This document shows positions 1-8,462 of a stretch of 45,698 nucleotides of DNA, piece after piece. The translations under genes and the position numbers were made by a program. Below the pieces are notes generated by a model. It ran no database searches. It had not been told where the DNA came from and saw only the letters and a program-made list of their open reading frames with translations. The DNA is from Bacillota bacterium (GTDB lineage Bacteria > Bacillota > Clostridia > Lachnospirales > Lachnospiraceae): the NCBI GenBank assembly GCA_023393095.1, contig JAEWMT010000088.1, positions 1 to 45,698 of the forward strand. Direction: 5' to 3'. How positions within the stretch are numbered: the first letter of the stretch is position 1; every line of letters starts with the position of its first letter.

Positions 1-55
1 GGGTTACGTAGTAACATACTTCCTTACCGCGAGGTGCGCATCCTGCACGGAGTGC

Positions 56-94
56 TTTTTATTTCATAGGACGCAATTTCCTATGAAATAAAAA
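56..94. terminator. 15-bp perfect hairpin, bidirectional terminator-like
   Basis: Arms 56-70 and 80-94 are exact reverse complements with a 9-nt loop, and the arm ends are T-rich and A-rich, so it could end transcription in either direction. Upstream of it, at the window edge, lies GC-richer sequence with a small GTGC/GCAC dyad (34-48) that looks like the end of something outside the window. Confidence 0.6.
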
Positions 95-124
95 AACTGC
101 CAGCAGGTTCAGACCTACTGGCAG
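91..124 (-). terminator. Intrinsic terminator of the lactate operon
   Basis: On the minus strand the sequence folds as CTGCCAG-T-AGGT / ACCT-G-CTGGCAG with a 4-nt loop (97-124), followed directly by seven T residues. It lies about 75 nt past the lctD stop codon, the expected place for the end of the lct transcript. Confidence 0.85.
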
Positions 125-200
125 AAAAGATTTATATTTTTTATTGTCTACTTGACGGGAAGCAGTTTAAATGAACCGGACGGCTTTTTTATTAACGTAA

Positions 201-1604
201 TTACATCTGACAAACCTTACGAGGATTTAAGATATTCTTAGGATCAAAGGCAAGTTTAATTCCGCGCATAATTTCTACAGTAGCCGGATCCATGGATTCG
301 AACAGATAAGACTTCTTTGCAAAGCCAATACCATGTTCTCCGGACACCTGCCCCTTTAATTCTCTGGCCTTACCATAAATCTTATCCATGGCCTCTTTCA
401 TTCTCTTCTCCCATTCCTCTTCACTCAGTTCATCCTTCAGAACATAGGCATGAAGGTTACCGTCTCCGGCATGACCAAAGCTTTTGATTCGGATATTAAC
501 CTCTTTATAAAGGCCGTGGATATACTCCACCATATCATTGACACAGCTTCTCGGAACCACGACGTCAACCTCATCCATGTAGGTTGTGGAGCCTTTGATT
601 GCTTCCAGGAATGCTCCTCTTGCCTTCCAGATGGATTCCTCTCTTTCACTGGTATCAGAGATCAGGATATCAATTGCTCCCTGCTCCAGACATATTTGTG
701 CCGCACTTTCATAGGCTCTTTCCACTTCCTCTGTGGAATTACCATCAAATTTTAACAACAGATAGGCATCTGCGCTATTATCCGGAAACTTCTTTCCAAG
801 ATATTTCTCCGCATCTATAATTACTTCTCTCTGCATGAACTCAATAGCAGTCGGTGCCGATTTCGATTTGATTATCATGGGTACCGTACGGATGGCTTTC
901 TCAAGGCTTGGGAAAGGTACCAGAAGACTGATTGCTTTTTTGGGAAGCGGAAGTAGCTTTAATATTGCCTTTGTTATAATTCCTAGAGTTCCCTCTGAGC
1001 CTACCATCAAATCCTTCATTGCATATCCAGTACTGTTCTTTACTACCTTACCTCCAAACTCTACTACGGTTCCATTAGGTAATACGACCTCAAGACCACG
1101 TACATAATCTCTGGTTACTCCGTACTTTACCGCTCTCATTCCACCTGCATTGGTACTGATATTACCACCGATGGTTGCTGATTTCTCACCGGGATCCGGA
1201 GGGTAGAACAGATCTCTGTCCTGAACATAGGCTGACAGCTCCATAAGTAGTACACCGGGTTCCACTGTAATCGTAAGGTTATCCTCATCCAGTTCAAGGA
1301 CATGGTTCATCAGGCTTGTATCCAGCATAATACCATGCTCCATAGCAACGGAAGAACCCACAAGTCCTGTACCTGAGCCTCTAGGTGTTACCGGAATACT
1401 ATTCTCGTAGGCGTATTTCATGATGTTTGATACCTCCTCGGTTGAGGTCACTTTAATAACAACATCCGGAAAGCTTATGGTATCACTTAATTCATCGTGA
1501 CTGTATTCTTCATTAATGTCCTCCCCAAAAAGAATTCGCTCCGAATCTCCTATGATATGATTAATAAAATCAATATCCTTTTGATCTAATGTTTTATAAT
1601 TCAT
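201..1604 (-). CDS. lctD: FAD-binding lactate dehydrogenase subunit (LctD/GlcD family)
   Basis: 467 aa, the usual length for GlcD/D-LDH flavoproteins. An N-terminal PCMH-type FAD domain shows PRGSGTGLVG (about residue 74), GGNISTNAGG and GSEGTLGI. The C-terminal FAD-oxidase domain has SFGHAGDGNLH and, near the end, SGEHGIG. It lies 12 bp after the Etf alpha gene, in the order permease-EtfB-EtfA-LDH, as in the Acetobacterium-type bifurcating lactate dehydrogenase (LctBCD). That enzyme oxidises lactate with NAD+ while reduced ferredoxin is co-oxidised. Lactate rather than glycolate is inferred from the LctP permease in the same operon. Last gene before the terminator at 91-124. Confidence 0.9.
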   Translation of the reverse strand: MNYKTLDQKDIDFINHIIGDSERILFGEDINEEYSHDELSDTISFPDVVIKVTSTEEVSNIMKYAYENSIPVTPRGSGTGLVGSSVAMEHGIMLDTSLMNHVLELDEDNLTITVEPGVLLMELSAYVQDRDLFYPPDPGEKSATIGGNISTNAGGMRAVKYGVTRDYVRGLEVVLPNGTVVEFGGKVVKNSTGYAMKDLMVGSEGTLGIITKAILKLLPLPKKAISLLVPFPSLEKAIRTVPMIIKSKSAPTAIEFMQREVIIDAEKYLGKKFPDNSADAYLLLKFDGNSTEEVERAYESAAQICLEQGAIDILISDTSEREESIWKARGAFLEAIKGSTTYMDEVDVVVPRSCVNDMVEYIHGLYKEVNIRIKSFGHAGDGNLHAYVLKDELSEEEWEKRMKEAMDKIYGKARELKGQVSGEHGIGFAKKSYLFESMDPATVEIMRGIKLAFDPKNILNPRKVCQM

Positions 1605-1616
1605 TTCGTTATCCTC

Positions 1617-2807
1617 CTATACCGCTTTGCCCAGCTTCAGCTTGTTGATTAATTCCGGAACTATTTCATACAAATCGCCTACCAGACCATAATGTGCAAC
1701 TTTAAAAATCGGCGCGTTCTCATCCTTGTTAATAGCAATAATTTGCTCGGAATTATTCATACCAGCCGCAAATTGAACGGAACCCGAAACGCCCACCGTA
1801 ATAATCAGCTTCGGCCTTACGGTTCTTCCACTTAAGCCAACCTGTCTCTTTGCTTCTAACCAGCCCGCTTCCATAACAGGTCTGGTGCAGGCAATCTGTC
1901 CGCCAAGAAGCTCTGCCAGTTCCTTCACCATCTCAAGATCTTCCTCCTTGCGGATACCTCGTCCTGCAACAACTAAAATCTCGGAGGCTTCGATAAATTG
2001 TTCCTTCTCCTTCGCAATTATATCAAGAACCTCTACTTTACTATGAAGCTTTTCCATCTCGATCATACTGCTTACAACCTCTCCGGATTCCTCTGTATTC
2101 CTCTGTGGAGCATCCATCACCTTATAACGAACGGTTGCCATCTGTGGTCTATGGTTCGGTGTTAGAATCTGAGCCATAATATTTCCGCCAAATGCAGGAC
2201 GGATCTGGACCAAGTCAGTATTCTCATTGATATCCAAAATCGTACAATCCGCAGTGAGGCCAGTTTTCAGTCTGGCTGCAACACGGGGTGCCAGCTGTCT
2301 TCCCACAGGAGTTGCTCCCATCAAAATAGCGGTGGGTTTTAGCTTTTCTACAAAATCCTGAAATACTGAAGTATAAGGTTCTATTTTAAAACGATCCAGT
2401 TGTGAGTAGTCATATACAAATACCTTATCTACGTTATAGTGAAGTAGCTCCCTGCTTTGCTCTGTGATGTCGCTTCCCATCATAACTGCATATACCGGAT
2501 GATTTATTTTGGCCGCAAGTTCCCTTGCTTTGCCGATTAATTCATAGGTTACCGGATGGATTACCCCGTCTATATGGTCCACATATACTGCAATTCCCTT
2601 CCACTCACCCTTATTAATCTCTTCTATTTCTTCTTCTACATATTCAATGGCACCCTTCGGTCCCTTTTTTACACATAATTTACACATCTTGCAGGCTGCA
2701 TTGATTGCCAGCTCGCCATTGTTCTCTTCGATTGCATGAAATGGGCAAATGCCGATCATTTCCTGAATATTACCGACGAGAGCCTGATTGATTACTAACT
2801 TTGCCAT
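1617..2807 (-). CDS. lctC: Electron transfer flavoprotein alpha subunit with N-terminal 4Fe-4S segment (LctC)
   Basis: 396 aa. The first 60 residues carry four cysteines (C21, C39, C42, C45) in a CP...CxxCxxC arrangement, consistent with one [4Fe-4S] cluster as in the LctC/CarE group and absent from classical EtfA. The middle is the EtfA alpha/beta domain. The C-terminal FAD domain shows VVAGRGI, a TRP-containing loop, SGRTVRPKLII, VGVSGSVQFAAGM and HYGLVGD. It sits 14 bp after EtfB and 12 bp before LctD, so the three are almost certainly translated from one message and form one complex. The extra cluster is the main sequence argument for a bifurcating rather than simple Etf. Confidence 0.9.
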   Translation of the reverse strand: MAKLVINQALVGNIQEMIGICPFHAIEENNGELAINAACKMCKLCVKKGPKGAIEYVEEEIEEINKGEWKGIAVYVDHIDGVIHPVTYELIGKARELAAKINHPVYAVMMGSDITEQSRELLHYNVDKVFVYDYSQLDRFKIEPYTSVFQDFVEKLKPTAILMGATPVGRQLAPRVAARLKTGLTADCTILDINENTDLVQIRPAFGGNIMAQILTPNHRPQMATVRYKVMDAPQRNTEESGEVVSSMIEMEKLHSKVEVLDIIAKEKEQFIEASEILVVAGRGIRKEEDLEMVKELAELLGGQIACTRPVMEAGWLEAKRQVGLSGRTVRPKLIITVGVSGSVQFAAGMNNSEQIIAINKDENAPIFKVAHYGLVGDLYEIVPELINKLKLGKAV

Positions 2808-2821
2808 ATTCCTAATCCTCC

Positions 2822-3610
2822 CTATGCAAATTTTAATTCTTTTAATTTATCAAATAATTGCTCGGTTAATTCCATACCGGTTCCATCCCATCGTTCTCTA
2901 TGGGCATTGACTTCCGGAGGGAAAATCCGCTGAACCTGAGTCGGAGATCCATTCAGGCCATAATGTTTTTCATTCTGATCTTCCAGATCAGCTAAGGTAA
3001 TTACCGTTATCTCCTGATCCTTAGTCTCCTGCTTTTTTAAATAGGAAGGAAGTCTTGGCATAAAGATATCTTTATCTACTGCGAGGAGGCAGGGATACTG
3101 TACTTTGGTTATCTCTATATCATGGGTCATATCCATCTCAACCGTAATGTCCTGATCCCCAATTTCCAAAATCTTAGATACGTTGGATACGGACGGTATA
3201 TTCAAACATTCCGCTACTTCCGGTCCTACCTGAGCCGTATCCCCATCTGTGGTTTGTTTTCCACATAGGATTAAGTCAAATTGTCCTGCCATCTGTATTC
3301 CCTGAGAGATCGTATAGCTGGTTGCAAGTACGTCGGCACCACCAAATTTTCGATCAGAAACCAAAATTCCTCTGTCCGCTCCCATCGCAAAGGCTTCTTT
3401 TATAATCACGGCAGCCTGTCCCGGTCCCATGGTAAGTACGCAGATGGTTCCTCCCTTCTGCTCCTTAATCCGAAGAGCTGTCTCCAAAGCATACAAATCA
3501 TAGGGATTCATCTTTGACTCAACACCATTTCTTTTTAATACTCCTGTAACCGGATCTACTTCTACCTTATTGCTGTCCGGAACCTGTTTGATACATACTA
3601 AAATATTCAT
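2822..3610 (-). CDS. lctB: Electron transfer flavoprotein beta subunit (LctB)
   Basis: 262 aa from the ATG at 3610, where the protein begins MNILVCIKQVPD as EtfB proteins do; GGAGG lies 5 nt upstream. An in-frame ATG at 3622 also has a GGAGG but would add four residues not typical of the family. Visible EtfB features include NPYDLYALE, MGADRGILVSD, LCGKQTTDGDTAQVGPEVA and a C-terminal tail ending KLKELKFA. The DGDTAQVGP loop is the one that holds the bifurcating FAD in family structures. Cotranscribed with lctC and lctD. Confidence 0.9.
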   Translation of the reverse strand: MNILVCIKQVPDSNKVEVDPVTGVLKRNGVESKMNPYDLYALETALRIKEQKGGTICVLTMGPGQAAVIIKEAFAMGADRGILVSDRKFGGADVLATSYTISQGIQMAGQFDLILCGKQTTDGDTAQVGPEVAECLNIPSVSNVSKILEIGDQDITVEMDMTHDIEITKVQYPCLLAVDKDIFMPRLPSYLKKQETKDQEITVITLADLEDQNEKHYGLNGSPTQVQRIFPPEVNAHRERWDGTGMELTEQLFDKLKELKFA

Positions 3611-3666
3611 ATTTACCTCCATACTGCCTCCAGGCAGTTATTTATTAACTTTAATCTTATCATCTA

Positions 3667-5241
3667 TTAGTTCAAAATCATGGACCCTATCATAGTTACA
3701 ACACCGACGATCAATAGGAATAATACAAAATACTTAATCGTTCCCTTTAACAGGACACTCTCTTTACCCTGTAAACCAACCGCTGCTACCGCTACTGCGA
3801 TACTTTGTGGAGATATCATCTTCGCTATAACCGCCCCTGCCGTATTGGAGGCTGTAATCCAGGACTGGTTTAAGTGTAATGCGACTGCGGTTTCCTTCTG
3901 AAGACCACCGAACAGCACGCTGGCCGAGGTTCCACTTCCCGTTACAAAGGTACCGATGGCTCCAAGTAAAGGTGCAAACAACGGATAAAAACCTCCTGTA
4001 ACTGTCACGCACATCACAGCAATAGAAGAAATCATACCGCTGTAACCCATCAGCTTCGCAGTTGCCATAATTGCGATTATTGTAATAATTGTCTTTGACA
4101 GCTGTATTACTGTTTTATAAAAAATCTTTAGTATTTCCGTAAGCTTAGCCCCTTGAAGTCTTCCGCCGATAAAAGCCGCAAGTATAATCCACACTCCGGG
4201 GGTTGCTAACCAGGAGAAGGTATAGGGTGCTGCATTTTCTCCGGTATAGATGGGAACTGAGGTCTTTACTGTGGATAAGAGTACATTGAACGGTGCGATT
4301 AATTTGGATGTAGCTAACAGGAATACAAATATCAAAAGGAATGGACCCCATGCTTTCAGAGCTTCCTGTGTGTTAATCTTTCCTGCGCTTTTCGCTTCGC
4401 TTTTCTCCTCCAGTGCAAATTCAGGTTCCACCTTCTTACCAAAGATCTTTGCTGCTCCGATTGTACACAGCATCGAACAAACGGAACCTATTACTACGGG
4501 CAGTTCGGCACCTAGGAATTTGGATACCAGAAATTCCGGAAGCAGGAAGGATAACCCCGAGATCAATGTGATCATACCAACTCCCTTGAAGGAATTTCGA
4601 AAGCTTGAACCGACCTTTGTGGTGCGATCCGATTTTCCTGTCAGATAGACCAGTACGAAAGGAGTAAGTAGAATGAGAACCGATAATAAGATAACTGTAT
4701 CCGTTGATAAGCCAAGAACATCCAAGCCGGTTATCTTAGCAAGGGTAGTCGTAGGAATACCGATGGAACCAAAGGCAGTCGGTGTCGCATTAGCAATCAG
4801 ACATACAATAGCCGCAAATACCGGATTAAAACCAAGTCCCCACAACATGCTCGCAGGAATTGCTACTGCAGTACCAAAGCCTGCCATACCCTCCATGAAG
4901 CCTCCAAACCCCCATGCAATAATTAAAACCAGAACTCTCTTGTCTTTTGTAACACCGGCTAGCATCTTCTTAATTACTTCCATTTTGCCGGTAGCAACAC
5001 ATACGTTATAGGTAAATATAGCTGCTATGATTACGATAATAATCGGCCATAATGCAAGTGCCGTACCTTCCCCAATGGCAGTAATGCTGTTAAGCAGCGG
5101 CATCTTCCATACGAAAACCGCTAAGACGTAAGCAATAAGTAGTGCAATGGAGCATGCCTTAAATCCTGGAATTTTTAATGCGGTAAGTGCAATTATAAGC
5201 CAAAGGATCGGCAGTAGTGCCAATATAAATGATAGTGCCAT
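3667..5241 (-). CDS. lctP: L-lactate permease (LctP family)
   Basis: 524 aa, highly hydrophobic, with roughly a dozen membrane segments, matching the LctP/GlcA lactate permease family in length and composition. Recognisable parts are WGFGGFMEGMAGFGTAVAIP (about residue 110) and GAIGTFVTGSGTSASVLFGG plus SPQSIAVAVA toward the C-terminus. It imports lactate with protons and is the first gene after the operon promoter. The ATG is preceded by AAAGGGG 12 nt upstream. EtfB starts about 56 bp downstream. Confidence 0.92.
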   Translation of the reverse strand: MALSFILALLPILWLIIALTALKIPGFKACSIALLIAYVLAVFVWKMPLLNSITAIGEGTALALWPIIIVIIAAIFTYNVCVATGKMEVIKKMLAGVTKDKRVLVLIIAWGFGGFMEGMAGFGTAVAIPASMLWGLGFNPVFAAIVCLIANATPTAFGSIGIPTTTLAKITGLDVLGLSTDTVILLSVLILLTPFVLVYLTGKSDRTTKVGSSFRNSFKGVGMITLISGLSFLLPEFLVSKFLGAELPVVIGSVCSMLCTIGAAKIFGKKVEPEFALEEKSEAKSAGKINTQEALKAWGPFLLIFVFLLATSKLIAPFNVLLSTVKTSVPIYTGENAAPYTFSWLATPGVWIILAAFIGGRLQGAKLTEILKIFYKTVIQLSKTIITIIAIMATAKLMGYSGMISSIAVMCVTVTGGFYPLFAPLLGAIGTFVTGSGTSASVLFGGLQKETAVALHLNQSWITASNTAGAVIAKMISPQSIAVAVAAVGLQGKESVLLKGTIKYFVLFLLIVGVVTMIGSMILN

Positions 5242-5305
5242 AATTTTTGTAAGCCCCTTTCTTTACCTTCTGTTATTTAACCCAATATAACATTTTATAG
5301 TTTTT

Positions 5306-5322
5306 AATTGGTACTACCAATT
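5306..5322. promoter_or_regulatory. FadR/LldR-type operator 1
   Basis: AATTGGTACTACCAATT is a 17-bp palindrome except for its central base. It fits the TGGT-N3-ACCA core recognised by FCD-type GntR regulators of lactate genes. It lies in the lctP 5' leader, centred 87 bp from operator 2, a spacing that could allow looping. Confidence 0.8.
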
Positions 5323-5392
5323 TTGGGTGTAAAAAAAACAGGTATTGTTAACGATACGTTTTACAACACCATATTCTTTCCCAAAGTCCGTC

Positions 5393-5409
5393 AATTGGTA
5401 GAACCACTT
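5393..5409. promoter_or_regulatory. FadR/LldR-type operator 2 at the lctP start site
   Basis: AATTGGTAGAACCACTT keeps the TGGT-N3-ACCA core of operator 1. It begins 10 bp downstream of the -10 box, so bound repressor would cover the transcription start of the lct operon. Confidence 0.78.
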
Positions 5410-5418
5410 TGTAATCTT

Positions 5419-5447
5419 ATTATACTTAGGCTTAGTCATTATGTCAA
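5419..5447 (-). promoter_or_regulatory. Consensus sigma-A promoter of the lct operon
   Basis: On the minus strand TTGACA (5442-5447) and TATAAT (5419-5424) are separated by exactly 17 nt. Both hexamers are perfect consensus, so control must come mainly from repression. The predicted start near 5412 leaves a leader of about 170 nt containing both operators. Confidence 0.85.
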
Positions 5448-5514
5448 CAAAAGTCATTTTTTTAACATACTTGTTGTGCATATTTAACAATGTGGTAAAT
5501 AATTCATATTATTC

Positions 5515-6207
5515 CTAGTCGTTCAGGTTGAAATCAATAATATCAAAATGTTTGCTGATAGCCTCATAGGCCAGATTTTTGTCTCTTAAAACCAGGCTTT
5601 TCACCATATCATTATGAGCTTCATTTAATATGGTTCTGCTTTTTTGTGTACTAAGAATATCTTTTCTTAAATCGGATATGAATTGATCAATCAGGTCGGA
5701 AAGTGCCTGTAATATATTAACAAATAATGTATTCCTGGAGGCTTGCGCAATATTATAGTGCAGCTGCTTATCAAGAACCACATTGATTTCTTCCGTCTCA
5801 TGCTCCAGTTGTGCAAGTATACTCTTCAGTCTTTCAATCTCGGGCTTCGTGATATAATCTATGGCCAGCATTAATGCCTGCATTTCCAGTGCACGGCGAA
5901 GCTGGCTGATCTGGCGGTAATCAATCTGATTCAAAAAGAACATCATGGACATCGTCTCTACCAGATTATTCTCAAAATTACCTGCCAGATAATTACCCGC
6001 TCCCTGCTGGCTTACAATCACTCCCATGATATCCAGGGTACGGATTGCCTCCCGTACCGAATTACGGCTAACGCCAAGTTGATTAGACAGCTCCCGTTCG
6101 GCCGGAAGTCTCCCCCCTATTGTGAGCTTCCCCTCTCTAATTTGTGTTTTGATATAGTCCAGTACCTTACGGTATGATTTTTGCTGAAGGTTCTTATCTT
6201 CTTCCAT
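5515..6207 (-). CDS. GntR-family (FadR/FCD subfamily) regulator, likely lactate-responsive
   Basis: 230 aa. An N-terminal winged helix-turn-helix (about residues 10-75) shows GRLPAERELSNQLGVSRNSVREAIRTL, cut here by context to the GntR signature. The rest is a helical FCD ligand domain with histidines at the usual metal positions (ETEEINVVLDKQLHYNIAQAS, HNDMV, SKHFD). It sits upstream of lctP on the same strand, separated by the promoter and two TGGT-N3-ACCA operators. I infer it represses lctPBCD until lactate binds, as LldR/LctR do. GGAG lies 6 nt before the ATG. Confidence 0.88.
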   Translation of the reverse strand: MEEDKNLQQKSYRKVLDYIKTQIREGKLTIGGRLPAERELSNQLGVSRNSVREAIRTLDIMGVIVSQQGAGNYLAGNFENNLVETMSMMFFLNQIDYRQISQLRRALEMQALMLAIDYITKPEIERLKSILAQLEHETEEINVVLDKQLHYNIAQASRNTLFVNILQALSDLIDQFISDLRKDILSTQKSRTILNEAHNDMVKSLVLRDKNLAYEAISKHFDIIDFNLND

Positions 6208-6308
6208 AGTTTTCTCCGTTTCGGGTTTATATTAGCTAAGGGTTATTTATTATTTCCATTGTATTTAATAATTATTTTAAATGGATTACCAGGATATTGC
6301 AAATAAAT

Positions 6309-6344
6309 TTTGGGCTTTGGATACTTCTGCATCCAAAGCCCAAA
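6309..6344. terminator. 14-bp perfect hairpin after the SpoIIID-like gene
   Basis: Arms 6309-6322 and 6331-6344 pair perfectly around an 8-nt loop. The minus-strand side is followed by an AAAATTTATTT stretch. It would end the short SpoIIID-like message and lies just upstream of the GntR gene. Confidence 0.65.
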
Positions 6345-6367
6345 TCTTTTACTAAAACAATTATTCT

Positions 6368-6523
6368 TTACCCTGATAAATCCATACTGTTCCGATTTGT
6401 TACTCCTGTATGTACCGTTGATTTCGAAATGCCAAACTGTTTCGCGGTCTGCCTTACAGTCGCATTATTATCGATAATAAAATTAGCAATTTCAACCGCT
6501 CGTTCCTCTATATAGCCTTTCAT
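6368..6523 (-). pseudogene. C-terminally truncated SpoIIID-like sporulation regulator
   Basis: From the ATG at 6523 the 51-residue product starts MKGYIEERAVEIANFIID and includes the helix-turn-helix QTAKQFGISKSTVHTGVTNR, which aligns from memory with the first half of SpoIIID (usually about 83-95 aa). After STVH the sequence diverges and stops within 18 residues; the basic C-terminal helix that SpoIIID needs for DNA binding is missing and neither other frame restores it. A further in-frame ATG at 6556 overlaps a GCGTTCC/GGAACGC hairpin. It could be a decayed paralogue or a mini-protein; the real spoIIID is presumably elsewhere. Confidence 0.65.
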
Positions 6524-6747
6524 AGTGTCTGCGTTCCTACATACGACGGAACGCATTCCCCCTTATTATCGTTGTTGTTACATTGTATGCAGAGGGAATT
6601 GGCAGTAGTACTGGGAATTACTTTGTATTGCAGAATAAAATAAATTCTATCTTCCTGTCGGATAGATGCTCCACTCCCTTCACAATTTGATCCACCTAAT
6701 GTTGTATAGGATATAAAGACATATTCTTATTTAGAAGAACAAAAAAA

Positions 6748-6817
6748 GAGACCATTCGTAAAATATATCAAATAATAGAAATCACTCAATTATATTGATG
6801 TATTTTACGATAGCCTC
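6748..6817. repeat. 70-bp palindromic mini-element related to the 209-bp repeats
   Basis: Arms 6756-6771 and 6795-6810 match at 15 of 16 positions, and imperfect pairing extends outward to GAGACCAT / ATAGCCTC. Its outer end reads TTTTACGATAGCCTC, close to the ends of the larger repeats (TTTTACGACAGCC in copy A). I read it as an internally deleted derivative. It lies downstream of the small gene at 6845-7078. Confidence 0.55.
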
Positions 6818-6844
6818 AGAAAAAAATTTATAACTTATTCCTTA

Positions 6845-7078
6845 TTATCTGTAACACATAAAGTCTATCAGTTTTTTAATATCCTCCGGCTCATATGCGA
6901 TTAATTCGAGTTCATCAATCTTTCCATCAGAGAATACGTTAGCTAAAGCTACATACTGGGAGAGCTTTGATTTTAAATTAAGTCTGTCGCCTTCTCCTGT
7001 TACCAATTCTACTTTACCTTCACATGACTCGATTACTTTAAATAAATCATTTACATTATTAATATTTGATATCTTCAT
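6845..7078 (-). CDS. Small conserved-looking protein of unknown function
   Basis: 77 aa, acidic and soluble, beginning MKISNINNVNDLFKVIESC and containing GKVELVTGEGDRLNLKSKLSQ. I recall close relatives in Lachnospiraceae, sometimes labelled only as polya-type or hypothetical proteins, but no function. AAAGGAG lies 10 nt before the ATG. It stands alone, divergent from the CorA-type gene, with the 70-bp palindrome just downstream. Confidence 0.7.
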   Translation of the reverse strand: MKISNINNVNDLFKVIESCEGKVELVTGEGDRLNLKSKLSQYVALANVFSDGKIDELELIAYEPEDIKKLIDFMCYR

Positions 7079-7198
7079 AAAATTAATCTCCTTTCAAAAT
7101 TGGTATGGTATTATAATAACATAAATAATGAGATTTTTCTATATTAGTATCATTATTTACCCAAAATAGATAAAAAATATTAGTCATGAAACTCATTC

Positions 7199-7226
7199 TT
7201 TACAAGTATTTATTTCGTTGTATAAT
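7199..7226 (+). promoter_or_regulatory. Promoter of the CorA-type gene
   Basis: TTTACA (7199-7204) and TATAAT (7221-7226) with a 16-nt spacer, 60 bp before the chosen start codon. Confidence 0.6.
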
Positions 7227-7285
7227 AGAATACAGGTCAAAAAATGGAAACAATGTTAGAATCCCATAATTTGAAAGGAGCTCTT

Positions 7286-8221
7286 ATGTACTACCAGATC
7301 CAAGATCAAATTAAAGAAATTACTCAGGATAGCTATAATCCGGATATTTTAACCCTTGGAATCATTAATATGGAAGAGTTGGAGCAATGCTATCATCTTT
7401 TCGGATTTTCTTATTTAACAGTTGTCGAATGTAAAAATGACAGTCAACATCTTCATGGTACATTAAACTCCTATTATGATTATCTGTTTGGTATTATACA
7501 AGCCGTTAATCCTTATCAGATTATTAAATTACAGGACAGGCTGGGTATTTTTATTAAAAAGAATTTACTTCTTATTGTTATTATCGAGGATAAGGATAAC
7601 AGTACTAATATTCGAATTCATGAGTTTCTGGATCGCCTGAGCTTGACCAATATAACACAGGAAAGGTTAATTTTTGGTTTTCTGGAACAATTCATCAGTG
7701 CAGATAATACAATTCTTGAACGGATTGAGGAAGAAATCGCCTCTTATGAAGACATGATAAATGATCTTAAATTGGACAGAAATTTTAATTATAAAATTAC
7801 CGGCATCAGAAAGAAGCTCTTAATGCTTGATAATTATTACCAGCAGTTTGTCTCCATAGGTGAGGAATTGGAAGAAAACTCTGCTGATATCTTCAATGAA
7901 GAAAACCTGCATTATTTCAGGGTATTTTCAAGCCGCGCTGAGCGGCTCAGTAATAATACCCGTATGTTGCAGGAATTCAGCGTACATGTCAGAGAATCTT
8001 ATCATGCACAGCTGGATTATGATCTTAATAGGATTATGAAGATCTTTACCGTAGTAACAACGATATTTTTACCACTTACACTGATAGTAGGCTGGTATGG
8101 TATGAATTTCACCTCCATGCCTGAGCTTACCTGGAAATATGGTTATTTATACGTAACCCTGCTATGCATCATCGTTGCAATTATCTGCATTATCTTCTTC
8201 CGGAAGAAAAAATTTATGTAA
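7286..8221 (+). CDS. corA: CorA-family divalent cation transporter
   Basis: 311 aa from the ATG at 7286, which has AAAGGAG 5 nt upstream; an earlier in-frame start at 7244 has no ribosome binding site. A long, helix-rich cytoplasmic domain precedes two C-terminal membrane segments. The family signature GMN follows the first (WYGMNF, near residue 275), and the product ends with a basic KKKK-type tail. CorA pentamers take up Mg2+, sometimes Co2+ or Ni2+. The N-terminal two thirds is divergent, so substrate is uncertain. No M-box-like leader is apparent. Confidence 0.85.
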   Translation: MYYQIQDQIKEITQDSYNPDILTLGIINMEELEQCYHLFGFSYLTVVECKNDSQHLHGTLNSYYDYLFGIIQAVNPYQIIKLQDRLGIFIKKNLLLIVIIEDKDNSTNIRIHEFLDRLSLTNITQERLIFGFLEQFISADNTILERIEEEIASYEDMINDLKLDRNFNYKITGIRKKLLMLDNYYQQFVSIGEELEENSADIFNEENLHYFRVFSSRAERLSNNTRMLQEFSVHVRESYHAQLDYDLNRIMKIFTVVTTIFLPLTLIVGWYGMNFTSMPELTWKYGYLYVTLLCIIVAIICIIFFRKKKFM

Positions 8222-8244
8222 CAGTTAAAATTAATACGTTAATC

Positions 8245-8453
8245 GGCTGTCGTAAAATAGCCTTCAATGATATAAGGGACTCCGCGTAATCCCCTTAATG
8301 CACTGTTTGAAAGTCAGGTTGTTGATTTTGTATGTCATATACGAACATTTATGTACGAATTTGACATACAAAATTGATAACCTGTCTTTCGACCAGTGTG
8401 TGTGGGGATTATGCGGAGTCCCTTATATCATTTATATCTAAACTACGACAGCC
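8245..8453. repeat. Long near-palindromic repeat, copy A
   Basis: The 209-bp unit folds almost end to end. Outer ends are GGCTGTCGTA / TACGACAGCC. A second stem pairs 8269-8294 with 8404-8429 (25 of 26). An inner stem pairs the region ending in 8325-8337 with 8362-8374. The loop is about 24 nt. It lies between the converging CorA-type and phosphoribosyltransferase-like genes. Copies B and C are at 31817-32027 and 36451-36653. It has no open reading frame of note. Confidence 0.9.
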
Positions 8454-8462
8454 TCTATCTAT

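Noticed and set aside
1..55. GC-richer left edge as part of an rRNA or tRNA gene
   Set aside because: No tRNA-like fold or rRNA signature; only a small dyad is visible and the window starts inside it.
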